A stretch of 34,261 bases of DNA from Flavobacterium sp. (GTDB taxonomy: Bacteria; Bacteroidota; Bacteroidia; Flavobacteriales; Flavobacteriaceae): the NCBI GenBank assembly GCA_018883065.1, contig VEQT01000028.1:1-34261 (forward strand). The letters run 5' to 3'. The translations under genes were made by a program, and so were the position numbers. Positions 1 through 8,928 of this stretch are shown here, one piece after another (the stretch's first letter is position 1; every line of letters begins with the position of its first letter). The notes beneath the pieces were generated by a model, which ran no database searches, had not been told where the DNA came from, and saw nothing but the letters and a program-made list of their open reading frames with translations.

Positions 1-610
1 GGCTAAAAAAGCAGATTTTGATGCTTTGATTAATCAGTACAAGATTGATTTATACACCAAGGCCTATTTAGAAGAAATTGTAAAACGATCGGTCGATACG
101 GTTATTTCAAGTGCAGAACTTGAGCGTTATTATGCCGAAAATAAAGATAATTTCAGGACCAATAGTACTTTAGTGCGGCTGCGTTACATTCATCTCGATA
201 AAGACAATCCGCGCATAGGCAGTATTCAAAGCAAGTTCTTTGATTTTAAAAAAAAGGATAAGAAATTTTGGTCTACTTATGCCATTCAATGTAAAAGTTA
301 TGCTTTGAATGATTCGGTTTGGGTGGGTATGGATCAAGTATATGAAAAGCTCCCTTTTATTAATACTGACAATAAAGCACAGTATATTGTTGGAGGTAAA
401 AAAATCGAGTTTACTGTGGGTAACGAGGTGTATTTTGTGAAGATTGCACAGGTAATTAGCAAAAATCAAATAGGACCTTTTGAGTATGTAAAACCTACAC
501 TCAAAGAGGTAATTCTCAACAACAGAAAAACCGCACTAATTAAAAAATTTGAACAAGACATCACCAATGATGCGCTTAAAGACGAAAAATATGAGTTATA
601 CAAGAAATAG
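1..610 (+). CDS. SurA-like periplasmic protein, 5' end missing
   Basis: The reading frame is open from base 2 and stops at 610, so about 202 residues of the C-terminal part are present and the start lies outside the window. The piece is rich in Lys, Asp and Tyr and has the look of a periplasmic chaperone; I do not see a clear parvulin signature in it. Its link to a function is mainly context: it overlaps the next gene, a SurA-type isomerase, by 20 bases, and flavobacteria commonly carry two or three such isomerase-like genes in a row before moxR. It is probably a helper in outer-membrane protein folding. An enzymatic role is not shown by the visible part. Confidence 0.7.
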   Translation, partial: AKKADFDALINQYKIDLYTKAYLEEIVKRSVDTVISSAELERYYAENKDNFRTNSTLVRLRYIHLDKDNPRIGSIQSKFFDFKKKDKKFWSTYAIQCKSYALNDSVWVGMDQVYEKLPFINTDNKAQYIVGGKKIEFTVGNEVYFVKIAQVISKNQIGPFEYVKPTLKEVILNNRKTALIKKFEQDITNDALKDEKYELYKK

Positions 611-1994
611 TGGGTTTTTATCTCTAGTTATGTTAGTTGTTTGTGCCTTCTCCGCTATAGCACAAGAAATTAGTAAAGACACTGTCAAACCGGTTTCGGC
701 TGCGCCAAATATGCGCCAAAAGATAGACGGTGTTATTGCCACAATTGGGGATTACAACATTTTAGATTCAGATATTGACAAGGCGTTTTTAGAGATGACA
801 AGTCAAGGAAATTCCATTAAAGACTTTAGCCGTTGCCAAATGTTGGGTAAATTGATGGAAGAAAAATTGTATGCACACCAAGCCATTCAGGATAGTATTG
901 TGGTAACCGATGAAGAAGTGAAGTCTAAAATGGAGGAGCAATTGAGTTACATGATCGAACAATTGGGTTCTATGGATAAGGTTATCAAGTACTTTAAAAA
1001 ATCTACTGAAGAAGATTTTAGAACCGACTTGTTTGAGATCATCAAAATGAACAAGCTTACTTCAGCCATGCAAAAGAAGATTGTTGATGAGGTAGAGATT
1101 ACGCCAGAAGAAGTGCGTACTTTTTTCAAAAAGATTCCTGAAGCAGACCTGCCTTTTTTTGGTGCCGAACTCGAAGTTTCTCAAATTGTGGTTCAACCCA
1201 AAGTTTCGGATGCAGACAAGCAAAAAGTAATTGATCGGCTCAAAGAATTCAAAAGCGAAGTGCTAGCTGGCTCTAGTTTTTCGACCAAAGCCGTATTGTA
1301 TTCACAAGATCCGGGCTCCAGTTCAAGTGGAGGTTACTACAAAATGAACAAAAAAACCCCATTTGTAAAGGAGTTCAAAGATGTGGCGTTTAGTTTGGGC
1401 GAAGGTGAAATTTCAGATCCTTTTGAAACCGATTTTGGATTTCATATTATATATGTAGAAAAAATCAGAGGGCAAGAAATTGAATTGCGTCATATTTTAT
1501 TGGTTCCAACGGTTACCGATCAATCCCTTAAAGAAGCCAAAGAACGCATACTGCAAATCAAAAAGAAAATTGAAGATAAATCCATATCTTTTGCAGATGC
1601 TGCGCGTGCGGAGTCAGATGAGAAAGAAACCAAAGCCAATGGCGGCGTATTAATTAATCCCAAAACACAGGATACGCATTTTGATTTAACCAAGATGGAT
1701 CCTGCTTTTTATTCGCAAGTATCCAATTTGAAAGAGGGTGAAATTTCTATGCCAATGATAGACACCGATCAATCTGGGAAGAAAAAATATAAAATTGTTA
1801 TGGTTACCAACCGCATCAATGAACACACTGCTGACTACGGCAAAGATTACCTCAAAATTAAAGACTTGGCATTAAAAGAAAAACAAATTAATGCAATCGC
1901 CAAGTGGTCAGAGGAAAAAATTAAAGAAACCTACGTAAAAATCAACGGGGAATACCGTGATTGCGCGTTTACTAATAATTGGCTTAAAAAATAA
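591..1994 (+). CDS. SurA-type peptidyl-prolyl cis-trans isomerase
   Basis: A periplasmic chaperone and proline isomerase expected to escort outer-membrane proteins. I chose the ATG at 591 because it gives a normal signal peptide: a short basic start, a hydrophobic core (LSLVMLVVCAFSA) and a cleavage site at AIAQ; the frame is also open upstream to 549. The mature protein has a SurA-like helical N-terminal region (about residues 40-175), then two parvulin domains: one around 190-300 with the conserved end DPFETDFGFHIIYVEKI, and a second beginning at ELRHILLV near residue 299. At 467 residues it fits the two-parvulin SurA type. It overlaps the upstream gene by 20 bases and moxR follows 19 bases later, which indicates one transcript. 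Confidence 0.88.
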   Translation: MSYTRNSGFLSLVMLVVCAFSAIAQEISKDTVKPVSAAPNMRQKIDGVIATIGDYNILDSDIDKAFLEMTSQGNSIKDFSRCQMLGKLMEEKLYAHQAIQDSIVVTDEEVKSKMEEQLSYMIEQLGSMDKVIKYFKKSTEEDFRTDLFEIIKMNKLTSAMQKKIVDEVEITPEEVRTFFKKIPEADLPFFGAELEVSQIVVQPKVSDADKQKVIDRLKEFKSEVLAGSSFSTKAVLYSQDPGSSSSGGYYKMNKKTPFVKEFKDVAFSLGEGEISDPFETDFGFHIIYVEKIRGQEIELRHILLVPTVTDQSLKEAKERILQIKKKIEDKSISFADAARAESDEKETKANGGVLINPKTQDTHFDLTKMDPAFYSQVSNLKEGEISMPMIDTDQSGKKKYKIVMVTNRINEHTADYGKDYLKIKDLALKEKQINAIAKWSEEKIKETYVKINGEYRDCAFTNNWLKK

Positions 1995-2013
1995 TAATCA
2001 AAATTCAACTTTT

Positions 2014-2967
2014 ATGTCAGACATAGCGGCAATTCAACAGTTAGTTGAGAAACGCCTTGCCTTAAAAACCGAAATTGCTAAAGTAATTGTAGGGCAAGAC
2101 GAAGTTGTGGATCAAATACTACTCAGCGTTTTTTCTGGCGGCCATGCTTTGTTGGTTGGTGTTCCAGGCTTGGCAAAAACCTTAATGGTCAATACAATTT
2201 CGTTGGCTTTGGGTTTGCAGTTTAAGCGTATCCAATTTACCCCAGACTTGATGCCCTCTGATATTTTAGGAAGTGAAATTTTGGATGAAAATCGCCAATT
2301 TAAATTCATCAAAGGCCCCATATTTTCTAATATCATTCTAGCCGACGAGATCAATCGTACACCACCCAAAACCCAAGCTGCTTTGTTAGAAGCCATGCAA
2401 GAACGGGCTGTAACCATTGCCGGTCATAACTATAAATTGGATTTACCTTATTTTGTATTGGCCACGCAAAATCCAATTGAACAAGAAGGAACCTATCCGT
2501 TGCCCGAAGCCCAATTGGATCGCTTTATGTTTTCGATTAAATTGGATTATCCTTCCTTTGCTGAAGAAGTGGCTGTAGTGAAAAATACTACGGCCTCTCA
2601 CAACCCAACAATCAATCCACTATTTGAAGCCCAAGAAATTATTGATTTTCAGCAGCTTATTCGTCGTGTTCCAATAGCAGATAATGTAATTGAATATGCC
2701 GTAACCTTAGTAAGTAAAACACGGCCAGCTAATCCGTTAGCCAACGAATTTGTAAATACCTATATCGACTGGGGTGCAGGTCCGCGTGCTTCTCAAAACT
2801 TAATTTTAGCTGCCAAAGCTCATGCTGTTTTTGCAGGCAAATACTCTCCAGACGTTGAAGATGTGAAAGCGGTTGCAATTGGTATTTTGCGTCATCGTGT
2901 GGTGAAAAACTACAAAGCAGATGCCGAAGGAATTACAATAGAACAAATTATCTCTTCTTTGTTTTAG
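2014..2967 (+). CDS. MoxR-family AAA+ ATPase
   Basis: A 317-residue AAA+ ATPase of the MoxR family (AAA_3), thought to act as a chaperone that matures partner protein complexes. The Walker A motif GVPGLAKT is at residues 49-56, Walker B with LADEINR at 109-115, and the sensor-1 motif ATQNP at 150-154. The start at 2014 (MSDIAAIQQL) is preferred over a longer frame beginning inside the previous gene, since it leaves a normal 19-base gap. MoxR genes usually sit next to a DUF58 and a VWA protein; here nothing of the kind follows, and the operon ends in a 210-base gap without an obvious hairpin. Its substrate cannot be named from this window. Confidence 0.92.
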   Translation: MSDIAAIQQLVEKRLALKTEIAKVIVGQDEVVDQILLSVFSGGHALLVGVPGLAKTLMVNTISLALGLQFKRIQFTPDLMPSDILGSEILDENRQFKFIKGPIFSNIILADEINRTPPKTQAALLEAMQERAVTIAGHNYKLDLPYFVLATQNPIEQEGTYPLPEAQLDRFMFSIKLDYPSFAEEVAVVKNTTASHNPTINPLFEAQEIIDFQQLIRRVPIADNVIEYAVTLVSKTRPANPLANEFVNTYIDWGAGPRASQNLILAAKAHAVFAGKYSPDVEDVKAVAIGILRHRVVKNYKADAEGITIEQIISSLF

Positions 2968-3142
2968 TTCTTTTATTTCGAAATTGGCAATAAAACACCT
3001 TTAAATTATTGATTTCGCATTAATATTGCTTTTTATTCCATTTTTAATGCATAGTATGTATTGAAATGTCGAATTTTAAAATAATTATCTCATAAAAACC
3101 TATTTTCAATAAAAATCTTTCAGTCTTTTGGGTGGAATTGTC

Positions 3143-3150
3143 TAAATTTG
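3143..3150 (+). promoter_or_regulatory. Candidate -7 element for aconitase
   Basis: TAAATTTG matches the Bacteroidota -7 consensus TAnnTTTG exactly and lies 27 bases before the aconitase start. The nearest upstream TTG (3128-3130) is only 12 bases away, shorter than the usual 17-23, so the -33 element is uncertain. Confidence 0.45.
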
Positions 3151-3177
3151 CGACAAACATATAAATCCAAATTCATT

Positions 3178-5439
3178 ATGGCTTTTGATATTGAAATGAT
3201 TAAAAAGGTCTATGCAAATATGACCGCTCGTGTGGATCACGCACGAACCATTGTGGGACGTCCCTTAACCCTAACTGAAAAAATTCTATACAACCATTTG
3301 TGGGAAGGTATGCCTTCGCAAGCGTTTAGTCGAGGAATCGATTATGTTGATTTTGCTCCAGATCGAGTGGCATGTCAAGACGCTACTGCCCAAATGGCCT
3401 TGCTGCAATTTATGCATGCCGGAAAACCCAAAGTGGCCGTACCCACAACTGTGCACTGTGATCACTTAATTCAAGCAAAAGTAGGTGCAAAAACCGATTT
3501 GGCTGTAGCCAATTCGCAATCCAAAGAAGTATTCGACTTTTTGTCGTCAGTGTCTAATAAATATGGTATCGGGTTTTGGAAGCCAGGTGCGGGTATTATT
3601 CACCAAGTTGTATTAGAAAATTACGCCTTTCCAGGTGGAATGATGATCGGAACCGATTCCCATACAGTGAATGCTGGTGGTTTGGGTATGTTGGCCATAG
3701 GAGTAGGAGGAGCTGATGCCGTTGACGTGATGTCGGGCATGGCTTGGGAATTGAAATTCCCGAAATTAATTGGTGTAAAATTGACCGGAAAATTAAACGG
3801 TTGGACAGCACCCAAAGATGTGATTCTTCGTGTGGCTGATATCTTAACCGTAAAAGGAGGAACCGGAGCTGTAGTAGAGTATTTTGGTGAAGGTGCCATC
3901 AATATGTCGTGTACGGGTAAGGGAACCATTTGCAATATGGGCGCCGAAATTGGGGCTACCACTTCTACTTTTGGGTACGACGATTCGATGCGTCGCTACT
4001 TGGCTTCTACTGGACGTCAAGATGTGGTGGATGCGGCCGATGCTGTTGCATCTTATTTAACAGGAGATCCAGAAGTTTATGCGAATCCAGAAATGTATTT
4101 TGATCAGTTAATTGAAATCAATTTATCAGAATTAGAACCGTATATCAACGGACCATTTACACCAGATCGCGGAACGCCCGTTTCTCAAATGAAAGCCGAA
4201 GCGGCCAAAAATGATTGGCCATTGAAAGTAGAGTGGGGATTAATTGGTTCATGTACCAATTCATCCTACGAAGACATGGCGCGCGCAGCATCGATCGTAG
4301 AACAAGCTGTAGCACATGGCATTACACCCAAAGCTGAGTTTGGAATTAATCCGGGTTCAGAGCAAGTTCGTTATACCATAGAAAGAGACGGAATTATTGC
4401 CACTTTTGAAAAAATGGGTACCAAAGTATTTACCAATGCGTGTGGACCTTGTATCGGACAATGGGATCGTGAAGGCGCCGACAAAGGCGAAAAAAACACT
4501 ATCGTACATTCATTCAACAGAAACTTTTCTAAACGTGCCGATGGAAACCCAAATACACATGCGTTCGTAACTTCTCCCGAGATGGTTGCTGCTTTGGCTA
4601 TATCAGGTGATTTATCCTTTAACCCATTAACAGATACTTTATTAAACGACAAAGGTGAGGCAGTAAAATTACTTCCTCCAACAGGAGATGAATTGCCAAG
4701 CAAAGGATTTGCAGTTGAAGATGCTGGATTTCAAGCCCCTGCCGAAGATGGAAGTGGCGTGCAAGTGGTGGTTTCTGAAACATCCGATCGTTTGCAATTG
4801 CTAGCACCTTTTGATGCTTGGGACGGAAAAAATATTACCGGAGCCAAATTGCTCATCAAAGCGTTTGGTAAATGTACCACTGACCACATTTCTATGGCTG
4901 GGCCTTGGTTGCGTTTCCGCGGTCATTTGGATAATATTTCCAACAACATGTTAATTGGTGCGGTAAATGCGTTCAATGACAAAGCCAATTCGGTAAAAAA
5001 TCAATTGACAGGAAATTACGATACCGTCCCCGCTGTACAGCGTGCCTACAAAGCCGCTGGCCTTTCATCTATCGTGGTGGGCGATCACAATTATGGCGAA
5101 GGATCATCAAGAGAACATGCGGCGATGGAACCTCGATTCTTGGGTGTGAAAGCGGTTTTGGTAAAATCATTTGCCCGTATTCACGAGACCAACTTGAAAA
5201 AGCAAGGCATGTTGGCTTTGACGTTTGCCAATGAAGCTGATTACGATAAAATTCAAGAAAACGACAGCATTGATTTTATAGATTTGGTTGATTTTGCTCC
5301 GGGCAAACCACTCACTTTAGTGTTTACACATGCTGATGGTTCAAAAGACAGCATCTTGGCTAATCATTCCTACAACGACAGCCAAATAGGTTGGTTTGTA
5401 GCGGGATCAGCACTTAATTTAATTGCGGCCGCTAGCTAA
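3178..5439 (+). CDS. acn: Aconitate hydratase, mitochondrial type
   Basis: Converts citrate to isocitrate in the TCA cycle through a [4Fe-4S] cluster. The 753-residue length and sequence fit the mitochondrial-type aconitase. The three cluster cysteines are visible: C359 in GSCTNSS, and C422 and C425 in [10 protein letters not shown]; the spacing is the same as in pig heart aconitase (358, 421, 424). The C-terminal swivel domain carries [19 protein letters not shown], including the active-site serine and arginine. The start at 3178 gives [10 protein letters not shown] and sits at a normal distance from a -7 element; a frame open to 3148 would begin at that element. It is a single-gene unit, followed by a hairpin terminator at 5465. 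Confidence 0.97.
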   Translation: MAFDIEMIKKVYANMTARVDHARTIVGRPLTLTEKILYNHLWEGMPSQAFSRGIDYVDFAPDRVACQDATAQMALLQFMHAGKPKVAVPTTVHCDHLIQAKVGAKTDLAVANSQSKEVFDFLSSVSNKYGIGFWKPGAGIIHQVVLENYAFPGGMMIGTDSHTVNAGGLGMLAIGVGGADAVDVMSGMAWELKFPKLIGVKLTGKLNGWTAPKDVILRVADILTVKGGTGAVVEYFGEGAINMSCTGKGTICNMGAEIGATTSTFGYDDSMRRYLASTGRQDVVDAADAVASYLTGDPEVYANPEMYFDQLIEINLSELEPYINGPFTPDRGTPVSQMKAEAAKNDWPLKVEWGLIGSCTNSSYEDMARAASIVEQAVAHGITPKAEFGINPGSEQVRYTIERDGIIATFEKMGTKVFTNACGPCIGQWDREGADKGEKNTIVHSFNRNFSKRADGNPNTHAFVTSPEMVAALAISGDLSFNPLTDTLLNDKGEAVKLLPPTGDELPSKGFAVEDAGFQAPAEDGSGVQVVVSETSDRLQLLAPFDAWDGKNITGAKLLIKAFGKCTTDHISMAGPWLRFRGHLDNISNNMLIGAVNAFNDKANSVKNQLTGNYDTVPAVQRAYKAAGLSSIVVGDHNYGEGSSREHAAMEPRFLGVKAVLVKSFARIHETNLKKQGMLALTFANEADYDKIQENDSIDFIDLVDFAPGKPLTLVFTHADGSKDSILANHSYNDSQIGWFVAGSALNLIAAAS

Positions 5440-5464
5440 TAAGTACATTTTTCTTTAAAATACA

Positions 5465-5492
5465 AGCCTCTGCTTTGGTAGGGGCTTTTTTT
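5465..5492 (+). terminator. Rho-independent terminator after aconitase
   Basis: AGCCTCTGC and GTAGGGGCT form a 9-pair stem (two G-T pairs) around a TTTG loop, followed by seven T. It lies 26 bases after the aconitase stop. Confidence 0.75.
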
Positions 5493-5537
5493 ATATCTTT
5501 AGCCTCGATCCAACTACAAAAACCAAATAATACACGC

Positions 5538-6944
5538 ATGGAAAACAAACCAGAAGAATTTAAAAAAGAATTAGGCCTATTAGACGGCACCATGTTGGTC
5601 GTGGGTTCTATGATTGGCTCAGGAATATTTATTGTTAGCTCCGATATTGTAAGGCAAGTTGGCTCTGCTGGTTGGCTCATAGGTGTCTGGGTTTTGTCGG
5701 GCTTAATTACGGTCATGGCAGCGGTGAGTTATGGCGAATTAAGCGCCATGTTTCCCAAAGCAGGCGGACAGTATGTCTATCTTAAAGAAGCATATGGAAA
5801 ACTCATTGCCTTTTTATACGGATGGAGTTTCTTTACGGTAATTCAAACCGGAACAATTGCTGCTGTAGGTGTTGCTTTTTCGAAATTTGCTGCTTATATC
5901 TACCCTCCATTTAGTGATGAAAATGTATTGTTTACAGTGGGTATGTTCAAATTTAATGCAGCTCAATTCGTTTCGATAATCACTATTATTTTGTTAACTT
6001 ATTTAAATAGTAAAGGTGTAAAAAACAGTAAGGTTTTACAAACTATACTCACTATAATCAAAATTTTATCCTTAGCTGGACTTATTCTTTGCGGTTTGTT
6101 TTTTGCCGCTGATGCTGATATTTGGCATTCAAACTGGAGCAATGCCTGGATTACAACGTCATATGTAAAAGATACCGCTAGCTGGTCGCCCATTAGTGGA
6201 GTGGCATTAATTACCGGTATTGCAGCTGCTATGGTAGGATCCTTGTTTTCGAGTGATGCTTGGGTAGGCGTAACTTTCATTGCAGGCGAAATGAAAAATC
6301 CAAAACGCAACGTAGGCTTAAGCTTATTTTTGGGAACATTAATTGTAAGTGTGATTTATGTGTTGGCCAATTTGATGTATTTGGCGGTAATTCCGCTGGA
6401 CGGGATTGCAACTGCACCTTCTGATCGTGTGGCTGTAGTTGCCTCGCAAGCCATATTTGGCCACATAGGCACCTATGTAATTGCCTTAATGATTATGGTG
6501 TCTACTTTTGCATGTAACAACGGATTAATTATGGCAGGTGCTCGTGTGTATTATACCATGGCGCAAGACAAATTGTTTTTTAAACAAGCGGCACAATTAA
6601 ACGCAGCTCAGGTTCCATCCTGGGCATTATGGGCACAATGTATATGGGCTTCAGTGCTATGTCTTACAGGAAAATATGGTGATTTACTCGATTTTGTCGT
6701 GATCATTGTACTGATTTTTTACATCCTGACCATCTACGGAATTTTTATCTTACGTAAAAAAATGCCCGATGTTGAACGGCCATATAAAGCCTTTGGCTAT
6801 CCGTATATTCCGCTTATGTACATTGTGTTGGCCAGTGCAATTTCTATTGCTTTGTTGGTTACCAAAACCGATACGTGTGGTTGGGGCGTATTAATCATGC
6901 TGCTGGGATTACCGGTGTATTATTTAACCAAACCCAACGAATAA
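5538..6944 (+). CDS. APC-superfamily amino-acid permease
   Basis: A 468-residue inner-membrane transporter of the amino acid-polyamine-organocation superfamily, with about 12 hydrophobic segments. The first membrane helix carries the conserved glycine-rich stretch GSMIGSGIFIVSS (about residues 23-35), the unwound substrate-binding part of TM1 in this fold; it most resembles L-type (LAT-like) carriers. The conserved polar stretch GEMKNPKRNVG after TM6 and RKKMPDVERPYKAFGYP near the C-terminus are also typical. I chose the start at 5538 (MENKPEEF); the frame runs on upstream but would start inside the terminator of the previous gene. TATCTTTA at 5494-5501 may be its -7 element. Substrate specificity cannot be read from the sequence. 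Confidence 0.9.
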   Translation: MENKPEEFKKELGLLDGTMLVVGSMIGSGIFIVSSDIVRQVGSAGWLIGVWVLSGLITVMAAVSYGELSAMFPKAGGQYVYLKEAYGKLIAFLYGWSFFTVIQTGTIAAVGVAFSKFAAYIYPPFSDENVLFTVGMFKFNAAQFVSIITIILLTYLNSKGVKNSKVLQTILTIIKILSLAGLILCGLFFAADADIWHSNWSNAWITTSYVKDTASWSPISGVALITGIAAAMVGSLFSSDAWVGVTFIAGEMKNPKRNVGLSLFLGTLIVSVIYVLANLMYLAVIPLDGIATAPSDRVAVVASQAIFGHIGTYVIALMIMVSTFACNNGLIMAGARVYYTMAQDKLFFKQAAQLNAAQVPSWALWAQCIWASVLCLTGKYGDLLDFVVIIVLIFYILTIYGIFILRKKMPDVERPYKAFGYPYIPLMYIVLASAISIALLVTKTDTCGWGVLIMLLGLPVYYLTKPNE

Positions 6945-6953
6945 GTACAATAG

Positions 6954-6981
6954 AATCCGGTGAATTTCATCGGATTTTTTT
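6954..6981 (+). terminator. Terminator after the permease
   Basis: AATCCGGTG and CATCGGATT pair around an AATTT loop and are followed by a run of T. The T run touches the stop codon of the convergent transporter gene, so the hairpin separates two genes that face each other. Confidence 0.75.
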
Positions 6982-8242
6982 ATGCACTAACCAGCTCGAG
7001 ATACAGTAAAGCTACTGAGGCAGTAGTCATAATCATCAAAGTAATCAAACCAATTAAATTGCTAAATTTTGAATTGGTAAACTGTCCCATAATGGTTTTG
7101 TTGTTGCAAATGTGCAAGATGATCCCAATTAATACGGGCGCTGTTAAGCCATATAATATAGCCGAATAAATTAGGGCTTGAATGGGCGAAATGCTAATAT
7201 AATTGAGCGATAAGCCCAATAGTAGCGAAATGATAATGATCATGTAAAAAGGCTTGGCTTCGTTAAATTTGTTGTCCAACCCTTCTTTCCAACCAAAAGT
7301 TTCACAAAAGATGTACGACAAGGAACCACTTAAAACCGGGATGGCAATAAATCCTGTGCCAATAATACCAATAGAAAATAATAAGTAGGCAAAATTACCT
7401 GCAATAGGCTGCAGGGCTTTGGCCGCTTGTTCAACTGTGTCTATTTGATGAATGCCCGAATTAAACAAAACCGTTCCGGTAGTAAGAATGATAAACCAGG
7501 CTACTAGGCCCGAAAATCCCATGCCAAAATCCACATCTTGTTTCATGTCGCTGATAATACGTTTGTTTACTATCAGGTGTTTTTTGTGTTGTTTCATTTC
7601 TTCGGCTTCGATGTTGGCTTGCCAAAAAAACAAATAAGGCGAAATAGTAGTACCTAAAATCCCCACTATAATGCCAATAAATGCTTTGTTAAATTGTAAG
7701 GTGGGAATAAACGTAGATTGCACAATGAACAACCAATCTTGTTTGTATAAAAAAGGCACAATAAAGTACACCAACAACACGATACACAAATACTTGAGTA
7801 CGGCAGTAATTTTTCGGTAGGGTAGGTATACAATGGCGATTAGTAACAATACAGTAAAAATTACACTAAAAAAAGAAGCTTCAATAGCTGGGAAAAGCAA
7901 ATTACCAACTGCACCCATAGCAGCAATGTCAGCACCAATATTGAGTACAATCGCCGGAAAACTAAACAAAAGCATCAGGTACAGGATGGGTTTGGAGTAA
8001 TGTTTTTTCAAGGTGCCTGTAAGGCCTTGAGAAGTAACCAACCCAATGCGTGCACACATTTCTTGCATCACGGCCATCAAGGGAAATGACAAAAGTATAG
8101 CCCATAATGTAGTGAGTCCATAAGCAGCTCCCGCCTGGGAATAGGTGGCAATACCAGACGGGTCATCATCGCTTGAGCCGGTGATCAAACCTGGACCTAT
8201 TTTTTTCCAAAATCGTGAAAGGCGGGTTGACTTCATGTGCAT
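6980..8242 (-). CDS. Nramp-family metal transporter, non-canonical site
   Basis: A 420-residue integral membrane protein of the Nramp (SLC11) family with about 11 membrane segments, expected to import a divalent cation. The TM1 region GPGLITGSSDDDPSGIATYSQ corresponds to the classical Nramp stretch with DPGN, but the motif here is DPSG (residues 27-30). In TM6 the classical AxxMPHNLYLHS is replaced by TTISPYLFFWQ (from residue 198), so the metal-binding Met becomes Ser201. These changes suggest a substrate other than manganese or iron, possibly magnesium as in the Nramp-related magnesium transporters; that is an inference. ATGs at residues 1 and 3 are equally possible starts. It follows the beta-barrel gene by 17 bases and is probably co-transcribed with it. 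Confidence 0.88.
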   Translation of the reverse strand: MHMKSTRLSRFWKKIGPGLITGSSDDDPSGIATYSQAGAAYGLTTLWAILLSFPLMAVMQEMCARIGLVTSQGLTGTLKKHYSKPILYLMLLFSFPAIVLNIGADIAAMGAVGNLLFPAIEASFFSVIFTVLLLIAIVYLPYRKITAVLKYLCIVLLVYFIVPFLYKQDWLFIVQSTFIPTLQFNKAFIGIIVGILGTTISPYLFFWQANIEAEEMKQHKKHLIVNKRIISDMKQDVDFGMGFSGLVAWFIILTTGTVLFNSGIHQIDTVEQAAKALQPIAGNFAYLLFSIGIIGTGFIAIPVLSGSLSYIFCETFGWKEGLDNKFNEAKPFYMIIIISLLLGLSLNYISISPIQALIYSAILYGLTAPVLIGIILHICNNKTIMGQFTNSKFSNLIGLITLMIMTTASVALLYLELVSA

Positions 8243-8259
8243 CTTAATTTTAGGTGGAT

Positions 8260-8847
8260 TTATAATTGATACCCAACCGTAAATTTGGCCATTCCGTTGC
8301 GCACATCTACAAGAGTACCGGTAGGTTCGTACGAGTAATTGAGTAAGGTACTAAGTCCTTGAAAAACACCAAATTCAACAAATACGTGGTGTATGGTAAA
8401 TCCTGTACCGAGGTTTAGTCCCAATTCAATGTCGTTGGGTACTTTACCCACATAAACACCCCTGCATTTTTGTTGGATTAAAAATCCGAGTTGTGGACCC
8501 GTTAAGAAATAGAATTTTTTGCCAAACGTAAAGTCGAGAGGTATATTCAGGTAATCGAGTTGGTAATCTAAATCGGTGAGTTCTGTGCTAAATTCACTGT
8601 CATCACTGGTTTTGCTGCGATCACCTTGTTGCGAATAGATCAGCTTAGGTCTAAAACTGATTTTAGGTGTTAGTTCAAATTCAGCTAGGGCGCCTATTTG
8701 TATTCCGATGGAGTTTTCACCCCCAATTTGTCCGGCAAAACCATCGGTGAAAAACGAATAATTGAGTCCAGAAAATACGGCATACTTGGGTTGAGAAAAG
8801 ACAAGCCCATTGTACAAAAACAAAAGAAAAAGGATACTTTTTTTCAT
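8260..8847 (-). CDS. Small outer-membrane beta-barrel protein
   Basis: A 195-residue protein with a signal peptide (MKKSILFLLFLYNGLVFS, cleavage before QPKYA) and alternating hydrophobic and polar strands ending in FTVGYQL, which resembles the C-terminal strand of outer-membrane barrels. It fits the porin-like outer membrane beta-barrel family common in flavobacteria (PF13568 type). It is transcribed ahead of the Nramp-like gene with a 17-base gap, so the barrel might serve the same solute or simply share a promoter. The upstream region on the minus strand contains TACCTTTA (plus 8860-8867) as a possible -7 element, downstream of the terminator of the GAPDH gene. No ligand can be deduced. Confidence 0.8.
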   Translation of the reverse strand: MKKSILFLLFLYNGLVFSQPKYAVFSGLNYSFFTDGFAGQIGGENSIGIQIGALAEFELTPKISFRPKLIYSQQGDRSKTSDDSEFSTELTDLDYQLDYLNIPLDFTFGKKFYFLTGPQLGFLIQQKCRGVYVGKVPNDIELGLNLGTGFTIHHVFVEFGVFQGLSTLLNYSYEPTGTLVDVRNGMAKFTVGYQL

Positions 8848-8882
8848 GAATGATGAAGTAAATAAAGGTACTAAAAGTACAT

Positions 8883-8910
8883 AAAAAAATCCGTTGCAAG
8901 AACGGATTTT
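8883..8910 (-). terminator. Terminator of the GAPDH gene
   Basis: Read on the minus strand, AAAATCCGTT and AACGGATTTT pair around CTTGC, then continue into seven T. It begins 18 bases beyond the GAPDH stop codon. Confidence 0.8.
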
Positions 8911-8928
8911 AAAGGGGTTGATTCTCTA

